Below, piece by piece: positions 36,020-44,400 of a stretch of DNA of 64,000 nt (within the stretch, counting starts at the first letter, position 1; each line of letters opens with the position of its first letter). This stretch comes from Nocardia elegans NBRC 108235 (lineage in GTDB: Bacteria > Actinomycetota > Actinomycetes > Mycobacteriales > Mycobacteriaceae). The stretch spans positions 37,600 through 101,599 of the forward strand of contig NZ_BDBF01000032.1 of the NCBI RefSeq assembly GCF_001612845.1, read 5' to 3'. The position numbers were made by a program, and so were the translations under genes. The notes below the pieces were generated by a model. It ran no database searches, was not told the DNA's origin, and worked only from the letters and a program-made list of their open reading frames with translations.

Positions 36020-37045
36020 TCACCGCGCGGTGAACTCCAGGAGTTCATCCAGTGGCAGGCTGTTGATGATGCGATCGGCCGGGACCTCGTTCGCCGCGGC
36101 ACGTTCACAGCCGTAGCCCTGCCAATCCAGCTGGCCGGGGGCGTGCGCATCGGTATCGATGCTGAAATAGCAGCCCATCTCCACGGCAAGGCGCAGCAGC
36201 CGGCTCGGCGGATCGAGCCGTTCGGGACGACTGTTGATTTCCACGGCCGTCCCGTAACGGCGGCAGGCCTCGAAGACGAGTTCGGCGTCGAACGACGATT
36301 CCGGCCGGATGCCGCGATTACCGGCGACCAACCGCCCGGTGCAGTGGCCGAGTATGTCGACGTTCGGATTCGCCACCGCGTACACCATGCGCTTGGTCAT
36401 GGTCGCCGAGTCGGCGCGCAGGTTCGAATGCACGCTGGCCACAACGACGTCCAGGCGAGCGAGCAGTTCGGCCTCCTGGTCGAGGGTGCCGTCGTCGAGG
36501 ATGTCGACCTCGATACCGGTGAGGATGCGAAACGGCGCGAGCCGCTCGTTGAGTTCGGCGACCACGTCCAGCTGGCGGCGCAACCGCTCCGCGGAGAGTC
36601 CGTTGGCGACTTTCAACCGCGGCGAATGATCTGTCAGCGCACAGTATTCGTGGCCCAGCGCCTGCGCGGTGCGCATCATCTCCTCGATCGGGCTGCCGCC
36701 GTCGGACCAGTCGGAGTGGGTGTGCAGATCACCCCGCAGCAACGCGCGGACCTCGCCACCGGCGGGTGCGATCAGCTTTGCGGCGGAACGCAATTCGGCC
36801 AGTCGCTGCGGTACGGCGCCCGTGCAGGCCTGTTCGATCACCGCCGCGGTCTTCGGGCCGATGCCCGAAAGTTCCTGCCAGGCACCGGATTCGCGGTAAC
36901 GCTCGAAATCGGCGTCCGAAAGCTCGGCCACCACATCGGCCGCCCGCCGGTAGGCCTTGACCCGATGGGTCTGCGCGCGATCGCGTTCCATCCAGAACGC
37001 GATCTCGCGCAGCGCGGCCACCGGATCCGGAACCTGGCCGCCCAC
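36020..37045 (-). CDS. PHP-domain phosphoesterase with N-terminal helix-hairpin-helix (PolX-like, no polymerase)
   Basis: A 341-aa protein: an N-terminal region with two helix-hairpin-helix-like elements (ELSGIGPKTAAVIEQA near residues 58-73), then a PHP metal-dependent phosphoesterase domain with GDLHTHSDWSDGG, HSPRLKVANG, GIEVDIL and the C-terminal SIDTDAHAPGQLDW. These match the C-terminal half of bacterial family X DNA polymerases, but the nucleotidyltransferase domain is missing. It may be a stand-alone exonuclease or phosphatase. The start overlaps the upstream stop by one base (TAGTG). Confidence 0.82.
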   Translation of the reverse strand: MGGQVPDPVAALREIAFWMERDRAQTHRVKAYRRAADVVAELSDADFERYRESGAWQELSGIGPKTAAVIEQACTGAVPQRLAELRSAAKLIAPAGGEVRALLRGDLHTHSDWSDGGSPIEEMMRTAQALGHEYCALTDHSPRLKVANGLSAERLRRQLDVVAELNERLAPFRILTGIEVDILDDGTLDQEAELLARLDVVVASVHSNLRADSATMTKRMVYAVANPNVDILGHCTGRLVAGNRGIRPESSFDAELVFEACRRYGTAVEINSRPERLDPPSRLLRLAVEMGCYFSIDTDAHAPGQLDWQGYGCERAAANEVPADRIINSLPLDELLEFTAR

Positions 37046-37626
37046 TAGGGCAACCGGCTGTATTTGATGAACGACACTCCGTCCTCGAACACCCGGCCGG
37101 TGAGCACCCGGAACAACGCCGGCTCGGGCAGCCGCGGTCCCGCACCGAAGAGCGGCCGGCCGTGTCCCAGCACGATCGGATACAACTTGAGGAAGATCTG
37201 GTCGATCTCCGGCAGCAGCGCCTGTGCCAGTTCACCGCCGCCGCACAACCAGATACCCGAGCCCTTCTCCTGCTTGAGCCCCCGTACGCGCCCCAGCGGG
37301 TCGGAGGAGATCAGCTCGACGTCCGGATCCGGATCGCCGGGCAGGGTGGTCGACACGACGAACTGCCGCAGATGGGAATACGGGCTCGAGGTGCCGGTCC
37401 GCACCCCGAAATCGTGGGTCTTGCGTCCCATGATCACGGTGTCGAAACTTTCGCCCGGACTGTCGATCCCGAGCGATTCCCGGATCTTGGTCGGTAACGT
37501 CTCCGGATACTGCGCGGTGATGGCGGGGCCGTGGTCACCGCCGACCGGGAAGAAGTCGACCGATCCGTCCGAGGTGGCGATATACCCGTCGATGGTCGAG
37601 GCCACGAAGTAGGTCAGCTTGCGCAT
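37045..37626 (-). CDS. RibD C-terminal / dihydrofolate reductase-like protein
   Basis: A 193-aa protein of the DHFR/RibD-like reductase family with the opening MRKLTYFVASTIDGYIA, the region TVIMGRKTHDFG and a glycine-rich IWLCGGGELAQALL, typical of NADPH-binding members. Such actinobacterial single-domain relatives have unassigned substrates. Start ATG at 37626 has GGGAGA seven bases upstream; a longer frame begins with 13 codons of no family similarity. The PHP gene follows with a one-base overlap. Confidence 0.85.
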   Translation of the reverse strand: MRKLTYFVASTIDGYIATSDGSVDFFPVGGDHGPAITAQYPETLPTKIRESLGIDSPGESFDTVIMGRKTHDFGVRTGTSSPYSHLRQFVVSTTLPGDPDPDVELISSDPLGRVRGLKQEKGSGIWLCGGGELAQALLPEIDQIFLKLYPIVLGHGRPLFGAGPRLPEPALFRVLTGRVFEDGVSFIKYSRLP

Positions 37627-37689
37627 CCGCTCTCCCTTCGTACGAAGTGGCTTTATCGGACACACCGCAAATTTAGCGCGTGCTCGCCG

Positions 37690-38547
37690 CTATCGCCGGG
37701 GCTTCGGCTGGCAGCGCGGACAGGAGTACGACGAGCGGTTCATGAACTTCTCGCGGCGGATCGGCGCGCCGCAGCGACGGCACGGTTCGTCCTCGCGGCC
37801 GTAGGCGGCCAGTGACCGCTCGAAGTATCCGGAATTGCCGTTGACGTTGACATACAGCGCGTCGAAGGAGGTGCCGCCGGCGTCGAGGGCCGCACCCATC
37901 ACCGCCTGTACCTCGCTCAGCAGCCGCCGCAGCGCGGGCCGGGTGAGCGCCGCGGCGGGACGTTCGCCGTGGATGCGCGCTCGCCACAACGCCTCGTCGG
38001 CGTAGATGTTGCCGATGCCCGAGACCACCGTCTGATCCAGCAGCACCCGCTTGATCTCGGAGGATTTGGTCCGCATCCGCGCGACCACGGCCTCGGCGTC
38101 GAAACGGGGGTCGAGCGGATCGCGCGCGATGTGGGCGACCGATTCCGGCAGTTCCTCACCGTCGAGAGCGATGAGCCTGTTCAGCGCCCAGCCACCGAAG
38201 GTGCGCTGATCGATGAAGCGCAGCTGGGTGCCGTTGTCGAGTCCGGCGACGATATGCGCATGCTTCTCCAGCGGCGCCTGCGTGGACTGCACGAGCATCT
38301 GGCCGCTCATCCCCAGGTGGACGACGAGTGCGGCATCGGGATCGTCGAAGGTCAGCCAGAGGAATTTGCCGCGGCGGCGGGCGGATTCGATCCGCAGGCC
38401 CGCCATCCGGCCGGCGAGATCGTCACCGCCGAGTTCGTGGCGGCGCACCGACCGCGGATGTTTGACCAGGACCGATTCCACGACGTGGCCGACGACGTGC
38501 TCCTCGAGTCCGCGCCGGACCACCTCGACCTCGGGCAGTTCGGGCAT
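37690..38547 (-). CDS. mutM: Formamidopyrimidine-DNA glycosylase
   Basis: Bifunctional base-excision repair enzyme removing 8-oxoguanine and ring-opened purines. The 285-aa protein begins with MPELPEVE (Pro2 is the catalytic amine, Glu3 conserved), has the helix-two-turn-helix region with QTVVSGIGNIYADEALW and ends in the zinc finger CRRCGAPI...CPRC. The ATG overlaps the rnc stop by one base. The order rnc-fpg is conserved in mycobacteria. Confidence 0.97.
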   Translation of the reverse strand: MPELPEVEVVRRGLEEHVVGHVVESVLVKHPRSVRRHELGGDDLAGRMAGLRIESARRRGKFLWLTFDDPDAALVVHLGMSGQMLVQSTQAPLEKHAHIVAGLDNGTQLRFIDQRTFGGWALNRLIALDGEELPESVAHIARDPLDPRFDAEAVVARMRTKSSEIKRVLLDQTVVSGIGNIYADEALWRARIHGERPAAALTRPALRRLLSEVQAVMGAALDAGGTSFDALYVNVNGNSGYFERSLAAYGREDEPCRRCGAPIRREKFMNRSSYSCPRCQPKPRR

Positions 38548-39302
38548 CAGTCACCGGCTTCGGCGGAACCGTCCGCGGTGAGCGCCTGCCACGCGGCGCC
38601 CGCGGCCTTCTGCTCGGCTTCCTTCTTCGACCGGCCGACGCCCTGCCCGTAGGCCTGGCCGCCGATCACCGCGGTGGCGGTGAATTCCTTGTCGTGGTCG
38701 GGACCGGTCGAGGTGATCTCGTAGCTGGGCACGCCGATGCCGCGTTCCGCGGTGAGCTCCTGCAGACTGGTCTTCCAGTCCAGGCCGGCGCCCATCCGGG
38801 GACCGCGTTCGAGCAGTTCGGCGAACAGCCGCAGCACGACGCCGCGCGCGACCTCGATGCCGTGTTGCAGATGGACCGCACCCAGCAGCGACTCCATCCC
38901 ATCGGCGAGAATGCTCGCCTTGTCCCGGCCGCCGGTGAGTTCCTCGCCCTTACCGAGCAGCAGATGACGGCCGAGGCCGCCCTCACCCAGGCCGCGCGCG
39001 ACCTCGGCCAGGGCATGCATGTTCACCACACTGGCGCGCAGTTTGGCGAGCTCGCCCTCGGATTTCTCCGGATGCTCGAGGTACAGGCGCTCGGTGATGC
39101 TCAGACCGAGAACCGAATCGCCCAGGAACTCCAGGCGTTCGTTGGTCGGCAGCCCACCGTTCTCGTAGGCGTAGGAACGGTGGGTGAGCGCCAGCCGGAG
39201 CAGATCCGGGCGCACCTCCACGCCGAGCGCTTCCAGAAGGCTGGCGTGGTCAGCGGCATCGCCCGCTGCGGGTGCGTCCGCTTCGTCCTTACCGGCGGTC
39301 AC
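38547..39302 (-). CDS. rnc: Ribonuclease III
   Basis: Double-stranded RNA endonuclease for rRNA and mRNA processing. The 251-aa product has the RNase III signature NERLEFLGDSVLGL, a second catalytic region DGMESLLGAVHLQHG, and a C-terminal double-stranded RNA-binding domain (DWKTSLQELTAERG to KKEAEQKAAGAAWQAL). Start is GTG at 39302; the frame remains open upstream through rpmF in another reading, but that part has no family similarity. It is co-directional with rpmF, the DUF177 gene and mutM. Confidence 0.95.
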   Translation of the reverse strand: MTAGKDEADAPAAGDAADHASLLEALGVEVRPDLLRLALTHRSYAYENGGLPTNERLEFLGDSVLGLSITERLYLEHPEKSEGELAKLRASVVNMHALAEVARGLGEGGLGRHLLLGKGEELTGGRDKASILADGMESLLGAVHLQHGIEVARGVVLRLFAELLERGPRMGAGLDWKTSLQELTAERGIGVPSYEITSTGPDHDKEFTATAVIGGQAYGQGVGRSKKEAEQKAAGAAWQALTADGSAEAGD

Positions 39303-39325
39303 TTCGCGGCTACCCGATCGGCAGA

Positions 39326-39508
39326 TCAGATGGCCGAGGTGACCTGGCGGCCCTTGTAGGTACCGCAGTTCGGGCACGCGATGTGCGGGAGGGTCTTCTG
39401 ACCGCACGCCCGGTTCGGGCAGGTGATCAGGGTCGGCGCGGTGGCCTTCCACTGGCTGCGCCGCGAGTGGGTGTTGGCACGAGACATCCGGCGCTTCGGA
39501 ACGGCCAC
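39326..39508 (-). CDS. rpmF: 50S ribosomal protein L32
   Basis: A 60-aa ribosomal protein starting MAVPKRRMSRANTHSRR, the L32 signature, with a zinc ribbon formed by CPNRAC and CPNC. Because the cysteines are intact this is the zinc-containing form. It follows the DUF177 gene by two bases, the widely conserved YceD-RpmF pairing. Confidence 0.98.
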   Translation of the reverse strand: MAVPKRRMSRANTHSRRSQWKATAPTLITCPNRACGQKTLPHIACPNCGTYKGRQVTSAI

Positions 39509-39510
39509 GA

Positions 39511-40170
39511 CTACTTCTCCTCTGTCGTCGAACTTGCCGAACCATGGCGGTCGGCAAGCGATCGGTCTACGTCTGATAGGGCGTCGGAGACGCCGGAGCT
39601 GGGGGTTTCGCTCGCGAATTTCGCAAGCCCCGCCCAGCGAGGGTCCAGTATCTCATGCGTGTGATCCGGACCCGCAATCGCCATCCGGACACCGCATTCC
39701 GGGCACAGCCCGGCGCAATCGGGTTCGCATAGCGGTTGCAGCGGCAATTCCAGACCGACGGCGTCGGTGACCACCGGCTCGATGTCGATCATGTCGTCGA
39801 CGAGCCGGTAGATCTCGTCTTCCTCGGTGGTCTGCTCGGTCGCGCTGTCCGGGTAGGCGAACAATTCGGTGATCTCGAGTTCCAGATCGTCGGTGAACGA
39901 CTCCAGGCAGCGCGAGCACTCCCCCTCGATCGGCGCCGACACCGAACCGGTGACCAGCACGCCCTCCGAGACCGCCTGCAGGGTCAGATCGAGGTCGATC
40001 TCGGCACCGGCCGGGATCGCGATCAGGTCCAAGCCGATCTTCCCGGGGGCGGTGACGACCCGATGCACCTGCCGGATCGAGCCCGGGGCGCGCCCCAGAC
40101 TGCGGGTGTCCAGCACGAAATCCGCGTCGGTCTGACGACGACGCGCACTGGGACCGGACTGGGCGGACAT
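39511..40170 (-). CDS. DUF177 (YceD-family) 23S rRNA accumulation protein
   Basis: A 219-aa member of the YceD/DUF177 family, linked to large ribosomal subunit rRNA maturation. It contains CSRCLESFTDDLEL and the C-terminal cysteine cluster LCEPDCAGLCPECG typical of the actinobacterial branch, plus DPRWAGL. I use ATG at 40170; a GTG five codons earlier (40185) is possible. It directly precedes rpmF as in most bacteria. Confidence 0.9.
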   Translation of the reverse strand: MSAQSGPSARRRQTDADFVLDTRSLGRAPGSIRQVHRVVTAPGKIGLDLIAIPAGAEIDLDLTLQAVSEGVLVTGSVSAPIEGECSRCLESFTDDLELEITELFAYPDSATEQTTEEDEIYRLVDDMIDIEPVVTDAVGLELPLQPLCEPDCAGLCPECGVRMAIAGPDHTHEILDPRWAGLAKFASETPSSGVSDALSDVDRSLADRHGSASSTTEEK

Positions 40171-40266
40171 CGGACACTCACTCACGTTTCGAGGGGGTTT
40201 GGGCAACCACTCCACAGTACGCGAACTGCGCCGATCCCCCCAAATCCCGGAACGAGCGCGGGCAGA

Positions 40267-41013
40267 TCAGCGCCGGAAGTCGGCGGCGTAGTCCGGAATG
40301 CCGGTCCCCGAACGCAATTGCTGGCGACCACGGCCCACCGTCCGCAGCGTCGAGTGCAGCGTCTCCTCGAAATCGGCGAGCTGGGAATCGACGTAGTGGT
40401 CGCATTCCTCGCGCAGCCGGTCGGCCTCGGTCTGCGCGGCGTCGATCAGGCGCGCGGATTCGGCGTGCGCGGCCCGCACCACCTCGGTCTGCGAGACCAG
40501 GCGCTCCTGTTCGGCCTGCCCCTCGGCCACCGATCGGTCGTAGGAGGCCTGGCCCGCCGCGATCATCCGCTCCGATTCGGTGCGGGCGCGGCCGGTGAGC
40601 GCCTCGTACTCGGCCTTACCGTCGGTCACGATGCGGTCGGCCTCGGCCTGTGCGGTCGCGACCAGGTGATCGGCGTGCGCGCGGGCCTCGGCGACCATCC
40701 GGTCGGCGTGGGCCTTGGCGTCGGCCAGCAGCCGGTCGGCCTCCTCGCGGGCGCCGGCGACGGTCTGTTCGGCCTGGTCGTTCGCGCCGGTCACCGTCGC
40801 GTCGGCGGTATTGCGGGCATCGGAGACGATCTTGTCGCGGTGGTCGAGCACGTCCTGGGCGTCGTCGAGTTCGCCGGGCAGCGCCTCACGCACGTCGTCG
40901 AGCAGTTCCAGCACATCACCGCGAGGCACGATGCAATTGCGAGTCGGCGGGATACCCCGCGCCTCTTCGACGATCGCGACCAGTTCGTCGAGTGCCTCGA
41001 ATACGCGATACAT
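40267..41013 (-). CDS. SepIVA-like septation protein (DivIVA-type coiled coil)
   Basis: A 248-aa protein: an N-terminal domain starting MYRVFEALDELVAIVEEARG with a conserved VPRGDVLELLDDVREALP block, then a long coiled coil of heptads rich in Ala, Glu, Arg and Asp (about 60-225) and a short tail. Sequence and position (next to DUF177-rpmF-rnc) match Rv2927c of M. tuberculosis, the septation regulator SepIVA, which acts in the cytoplasm near the division site. ATG at 41013 is used because the family N-terminus begins there. Confidence 0.85.
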   Translation of the reverse strand: MYRVFEALDELVAIVEEARGIPPTRNCIVPRGDVLELLDDVREALPGELDDAQDVLDHRDKIVSDARNTADATVTGANDQAEQTVAGAREEADRLLADAKAHADRMVAEARAHADHLVATAQAEADRIVTDGKAEYEALTGRARTESERMIAAGQASYDRSVAEGQAEQERLVSQTEVVRAAHAESARLIDAAQTEADRLREECDHYVDSQLADFEETLHSTLRTVGRGRQQLRSGTGIPDYAADFRR

Positions 41014-41166
41014 CCTGCTGACCCCACTCTCGTGCCGAACTACTGCTCTCGGCCCAGTGTGCCCGCATCCCGCGTGTCTGCCCAGATCACCTTCGGTGTG
41101 TCGGATGGTGTTTCCTATCCCACACAAATCAAGTGGAGGAAATCTCTCCGCTTGGTGCTATCTTTT

Positions 41167-41180
41167 CTACCGAGCGGTAG
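41167..41180. promoter_or_regulatory. Palindrome CTACCG-AG-CGGTAG
   Basis: Perfect 14-base palindrome in the divergent region between the SepIVA-like gene and the GtrA gene. Symmetry and length suit a TetR-type operator, but no such regulator gene is adjacent. Confidence 0.45.
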
Positions 41181-41234
41181 ACCAGCCGGAACCCGTCACC
41201 CTCGGGCGCCCGGCACTGTGCGATCGGAACGACC

Positions 41235-41780
41235 ATGGTTGTCCTTTATCCGGCACCCCCGGGTATGTGGGTGAACCCACAGCCCGATCCGGGCGTATCC
41301 ATCGTGCGCAGCGAACTGCCGGCCGAGACGCCGGAACCGCAGCGATCCCCGCTCGTTGTCCGCCGCCTCGCCTCGCGCTTCGCCGACTACCTGCGCGGGG
41401 ACCACTGGCTGTCGCAACTCGTCCGGTTCGCGCTGGTCGGCGGTTTCAGCAATATCGGCTACTTCCTACTCTTCTTGGCCTGCTACAGCGGCGGGCCGCA
41501 GCTGGCCAACCTGACCGGATCCATCGTCAGCACGGCACTCGCCAACGAACTGCACCGCCGCCTCACCTTCCATGCCGCCGACCGGGTCGGCTGGCTCGCA
41601 GCCCAACTCGAGGGCGGTGGACTGGCGCTGGCCGGACTCGCCATCACCTCGGGGGCGCTGGCGGTGCTCGACATCGCGGCGCCCGGACTCGACGACGTCG
41701 CCGAGGCGATCGCCGTCATCGGCATCACCGCCGGAGTCGGTGCGCTGCGCTTCCTCACACTGCGACTCTGGGTGTTCTGA
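41235..41780 (+). CDS. GtrA-family membrane protein
   Basis: A 181-aa protein with an N-terminal cytoplasmic segment of about 60 residues and four membrane helices, with the family pattern QLVRFALVGGFSNIGYFLLFLA and the basic LANELHRRLTF segment. GtrA proteins are thought to help flip polyprenyl-linked sugars; in mycobacteria one is linked to arabinogalactan synthesis. ATG at 41235 has GGAAC upstream; a second ATG at 41265 is possible. Its 3' end is partly repeated downstream. Confidence 0.85.
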   Translation: MVVLYPAPPGMWVNPQPDPGVSIVRSELPAETPEPQRSPLVVRRLASRFADYLRGDHWLSQLVRFALVGGFSNIGYFLLFLACYSGGPQLANLTGSIVSTALANELHRRLTFHAADRVGWLAAQLEGGGLALAGLAITSGALAVLDIAAPGLDDVAEAIAVIGITAGVGALRFLTLRLWVF

Positions 41781-41833
41781 GTGTTCTGATCGCGGTGTTC
41801 CGATCGCGCCGCGGCTCCGGGTGTTCTGATCGC
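41772..41833 (+). repeat. Short repeats of the gtrA-like 3' end
   Basis: GTGTTCTGA at 41772-41780 (the last codons and stop) is followed by GTGTTCTGATCGC (41781-41793), GTGTTCCGATCGC (41795-41807) and GTGTTCTGATCGC (41821-41833). The copies suggest local slippage or duplication around the stop codon. Confidence 0.8.
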
Positions 41834-42103
41834 CGAGCACTCCTGCACGGGGTGCGGCTGCAACCTGGTCATCTGCGCAAGGAACCGAGTCTGCTTACCC
41901 CACGTCCTAACTCAGCAAACGTCGTTGCGAGTTCTCATCGTGGGAGGTTCGGCAATGCACCACCGTTCGGAGAACCACTGTCCGGGAAGCCCCACCATCT
42001 GGCGGGCGGGTCTGCGCTCGGCCACTTCCCCCCGCCCGCGGGTACCGGTCCCCTGTCCTCTTCTCCCCCACCCGCGCCGCACCCGGCCGTACCAGGACCC
42101 GCA
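41834..42103 (+). other. Intergenic region between the GtrA gene and the AbiEi-like gene
   Basis: About 270 bases with no supported gene. Pyrimidine-rich blocks (runs of C and T) precede the next start. Its leading part includes the short tandem repeats described separately. I see no clear promoter. Confidence 0.4.
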
Positions 42104-43123
42104 ATGACGCACCGAAACACGCGTGCCGAAACCTTGTGCTGCGCAAGCCGGTCAACGGTGCAGGGCGGGGTCGCCGGGTTGCACCGGCGCCGGGACGCGG
42201 TCTCGGCAGGGGTCGGCGACGACGAGATCCGGCGGCGGTGTGCGATCGGGAGCTGGCGGCGGGTGCGGCGCGGGGCGTACGCCGAGGCCTCGCTACTCGC
42301 GGAATTGGACGGCGTGGCGCGGCACCGGCTAGCGGTGGCGGCACTGCTGCCGGAGATGGCGGCCGATGCCGTGGTGAGCCACCAATCGGCGGCGGTCATG
42401 CTGGGTGCGCCGATGTCGCCGGCACTGCTGGACCGTGTGCACGTGACACGCAATCGACGCCACGGCGGGCGCATCAAACCGAATCTGAAGGTGCATTGCG
42501 CACCCGTCACCGTGGTGGCCGAACGGCACGGGCTGCTGGTCACCAGTCCCGCTCGCACGGTCATCGATCTGGCTCGCACCCTTCCGTTCGAATCGGCGGT
42601 CGTCGTCGGCGAAGCCCTCGCTCGCGAATTCGGCATCACCGCACCGGCATTGGCACGCGAACTGGCCTGCGCCCGGGGTCGGCGCGGCGTCGACGGCGCC
42701 CGGCACGTGATCGGTTTCCTCGATCCGCGCAGCGCCGGAGTCGACCACTCCCGGATCCGGGTGTTGCTGCGGCTGCTCGGTTTCCCGCCGGCGTCCGCGG
42801 GTGGGGTGATCCATGCCGAGGACGGGAGAGTGCTGGGGACGGCCGACCTGTATCTCGGCCGAACCGGGGTGGTGCTCGAGGTCGACGGAAACCGGCCGAG
42901 CAGAGCGCGGGCCCATGGCGGCCCGTCGCGCCGCCCGCCGGATGCGGTGTTGCGGCGCTACGGATTTCAGCCGGTCCGCACCACCTGGCGCGGTTTGAGT
43001 ACGGGAGGCACCGCGGAACGCGTGCACGCCGCGCTGAGCCGGGCCCGCGAGCAGCGCCCCCGCGGTTACATCCGCCCCGCGCCCCTCCCGGCGCCGACGC
43101 CACTGCGGCTGCGTGCGCTGTGA
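42104..43123 (+). CDS. AbiEi-like protein with degenerate nuclease-like C-terminus
   Basis: A 339-aa protein of a large actinobacterial family: an N-terminal winged-helix region like the AbiEi antitoxin (GSWRRVRRGAYAEASL, with VVSHQSAAVMLGAP and TSPARTVIDLART) and a C-terminal region with VLEVDGN and LRRYGFQPVRTTW, which recalls the DUF559/Vsr-like nuclease fold. The usual GxFDGxxKY and EKxRE motifs of that fold look eroded. No AbiEii-type nucleotidyltransferase partner is adjacent. Start ATG at 42104. It could be a DNA-binding regulator or a solitary defence-related remnant. Confidence 0.72.
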   Translation: MTHRNTRAETLCCASRSTVQGGVAGLHRRRDAVSAGVGDDEIRRRCAIGSWRRVRRGAYAEASLLAELDGVARHRLAVAALLPEMAADAVVSHQSAAVMLGAPMSPALLDRVHVTRNRRHGGRIKPNLKVHCAPVTVVAERHGLLVTSPARTVIDLARTLPFESAVVVGEALAREFGITAPALARELACARGRRGVDGARHVIGFLDPRSAGVDHSRIRVLLRLLGFPPASAGGVIHAEDGRVLGTADLYLGRTGVVLEVDGNRPSRARAHGGPSRRPPDAVLRRYGFQPVRTTWRGLSTGGTAERVHAALSRAREQRPRGYIRPAPLPAPTPLRLRAL

Positions 43124-43156
43124 CGACCACGATCGGCTCGGCCCGCCCCGACCTGT

Positions 43157-43162
43157 TAGCGT
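43157..43162 (+). promoter_or_regulatory. Likely -10 element TAGCGT for leaderless coaD
   Basis: TAGCGT fits TAnnnT and ends six bases before the coaD ATG at 43169. There is no Shine-Dalgarno sequence, so a leaderless transcript is likely. Confidence 0.5.
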
Positions 43163-43168
43163 CGCTGC

Positions 43169-43654
43169 ATGGCTGGAGCACTGTGCCCCGGGTCCTTCGA
43201 TCCGGTGACCAACGGGCATATCGACGTCATCTCGCGCGCGGCCGCGCAGTTCGACGAGGTCGTCGTGACCGTGATGATCAACAAGAGCAAGCAGGGCATG
43301 TTCAGCGTCGACGAGCGGATCGAGATGTTGCGCGAGGCGACCGCCGATCTGCCCAACGTACGGATCGAATCCTGGTACGGGCTGCTGGTCGATTTCGCTC
43401 GCGAACAGGGCATCACCGCCATGGTCAAGGGGCTGCGCGATGCCACCGATCTCGGGTACGAGATGCAGATGGCCCAGATGAACAAGCACCTCTCGGGCGT
43501 CGACACCTACTTCCTGGCCACCAACCCGGCGCTGAGCTTCCTGTCCAGCTCCCTGGTCAAGGAGGTGGCGACCTTCGGCGGCGACGTCACCGGCATGTTG
43601 CCGCCGGCCGTGCACAAACGCCTGCTCGCGCGCATCGCCGAACGCCGCGGCTGA
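43169..43654 (+). CDS. coaD: Phosphopantetheine adenylyltransferase
   Basis: Penultimate enzyme of coenzyme A synthesis, making dephospho-CoA from 4'-phosphopantetheine and ATP. The 161-aa length is exact. The nucleotidyltransferase motif GSFDPVTNGHID lies at residues 8-19, with MVKGLRDATDLGYEMQMAQMN and FLSSSLVKEV toward the C-terminus. It is convergent with rsmD, while in mycobacteria the two face the same way. Transcription is probably leaderless. Confidence 0.97.
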   Translation: MAGALCPGSFDPVTNGHIDVISRAAAQFDEVVVTVMINKSKQGMFSVDERIEMLREATADLPNVRIESWYGLLVDFAREQGITAMVKGLRDATDLGYEMQMAQMNKHLSGVDTYFLATNPALSFLSSSLVKEVATFGGDVTGMLPPAVHKRLLARIAERRG

Positions 43655-43661
43655 GTCGGTC

Positions 43662-43687
43662 GCCGCGGCGGCGGGAGCCTCCGCGGC
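43662..43687. terminator. Hairpin between coaD and rsmD
   Basis: Seven-base arms GCCGCGG and CCGCGGC with a 12-base loop, just after the coaD stop and between convergent genes. A modest bidirectional terminator candidate. Confidence 0.45.
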
Positions 43688-43737
43688 GGCAGGCCTTGCC
43701 GGCGGAACGACCGTCGACCGAGCCCGGGGGCCGGGGA

Positions 43738-44295
43738 TTATCCGTGGTATTCCGCCAGATCGACGCGAGTTTCGCCGTATCGGCGCGACTTCAACGCCGA
43801 ATAACCTGCGGGCCATGCCGTTTCCGGTGATCGCGCCGACCGCTCGACGACGATCAGCGCGTCCCCGTGCAACCAGCCGTTGGCCGACAACGCCCGCAGG
43901 TCGGCCTCGACAGCGGCGTCGGCGACCGCGTAGGGCGGGTCGGACAGCACCAGGTCGTACGGTTCGGCGGGTGCCGTCGCGAGGACGGAAGCGACTGTGC
44001 CCGGGCGCAATTCGGCGCCCGGGACCTCGAGATCCGCGATATTTCCGCGAATCACCGCGGCCGCCTTGCGATCGGATTCGATCAGCAGCGCATGGGACGC
44101 ACCGCGCGACAGCGCCTCCAGACCGAGGGCCCCGGACCCGGCATAGAGGTCGAGTACCCGGATGCCGTCGAAATCCATGCGCGCGGAAAGCGCGTTGAAC
44201 AGCGCTTCCCGCACCCGGTCCGAGGTCGGCCTGGTCCCCGCGGGCGGAACCCGCAGCCGCCGACCACCGGCCGTGCCCGCGACGATCCGGGTCAC
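43738..44295 (-). CDS. rsmD: 16S rRNA (guanine(966)-N(2))-methyltransferase RsmD
   Basis: SAM-dependent methyltransferase acting on 16S rRNA in the small subunit. The 185-aa protein begins VTRIVAGTAGGRRL, contains the SAM motif VLDLYAGSGALGLEALSRG and the catalytic SDPPYA. Start is GTG at 44295 with GGAGGAA upstream, which fits the family N-terminus (RIVAG); an upstream extension is unsupported. Confidence 0.95.
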   Translation of the reverse strand: MTRIVAGTAGGRRLRVPPAGTRPTSDRVREALFNALSARMDFDGIRVLDLYAGSGALGLEALSRGASHALLIESDRKAAAVIRGNIADLEVPGAELRPGTVASVLATAPAEPYDLVLSDPPYAVADAAVEADLRALSANGWLHGDALIVVERSARSPETAWPAGYSALKSRRYGETRVDLAEYHG

Positions 44296-44333
44296 CGCGG
44301 TTCCTCCGCCACGGCAAGCCGAGGGCGCGGGGC

Positions 44334-44362
44334 CGTGCGGGCAGGTCGGCCCCGCCCGCACG
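44334..44362 (-). terminator. Second hairpin between pyc and rsmD
   Basis: Nine-base perfect arms CGTGCGGGC and GCCCGCACG around an 11-base loop, just upstream of the rsmD ribosome binding site. It may shield rsmD from pyc read-through or structure the rsmD leader. Confidence 0.45.
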
Positions 44363-44400
44363 ACGACGTCGACCGATCCACCGGCATACGGCATGCGCGA

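Noticed and set aside
41925..42107. Small open frame before the AbiEi-like gene
   Set aside because: It overlaps the next start, has Pro/Arg-rich random-looking composition and no supporting signal beyond a chance GGGAGG inside it.
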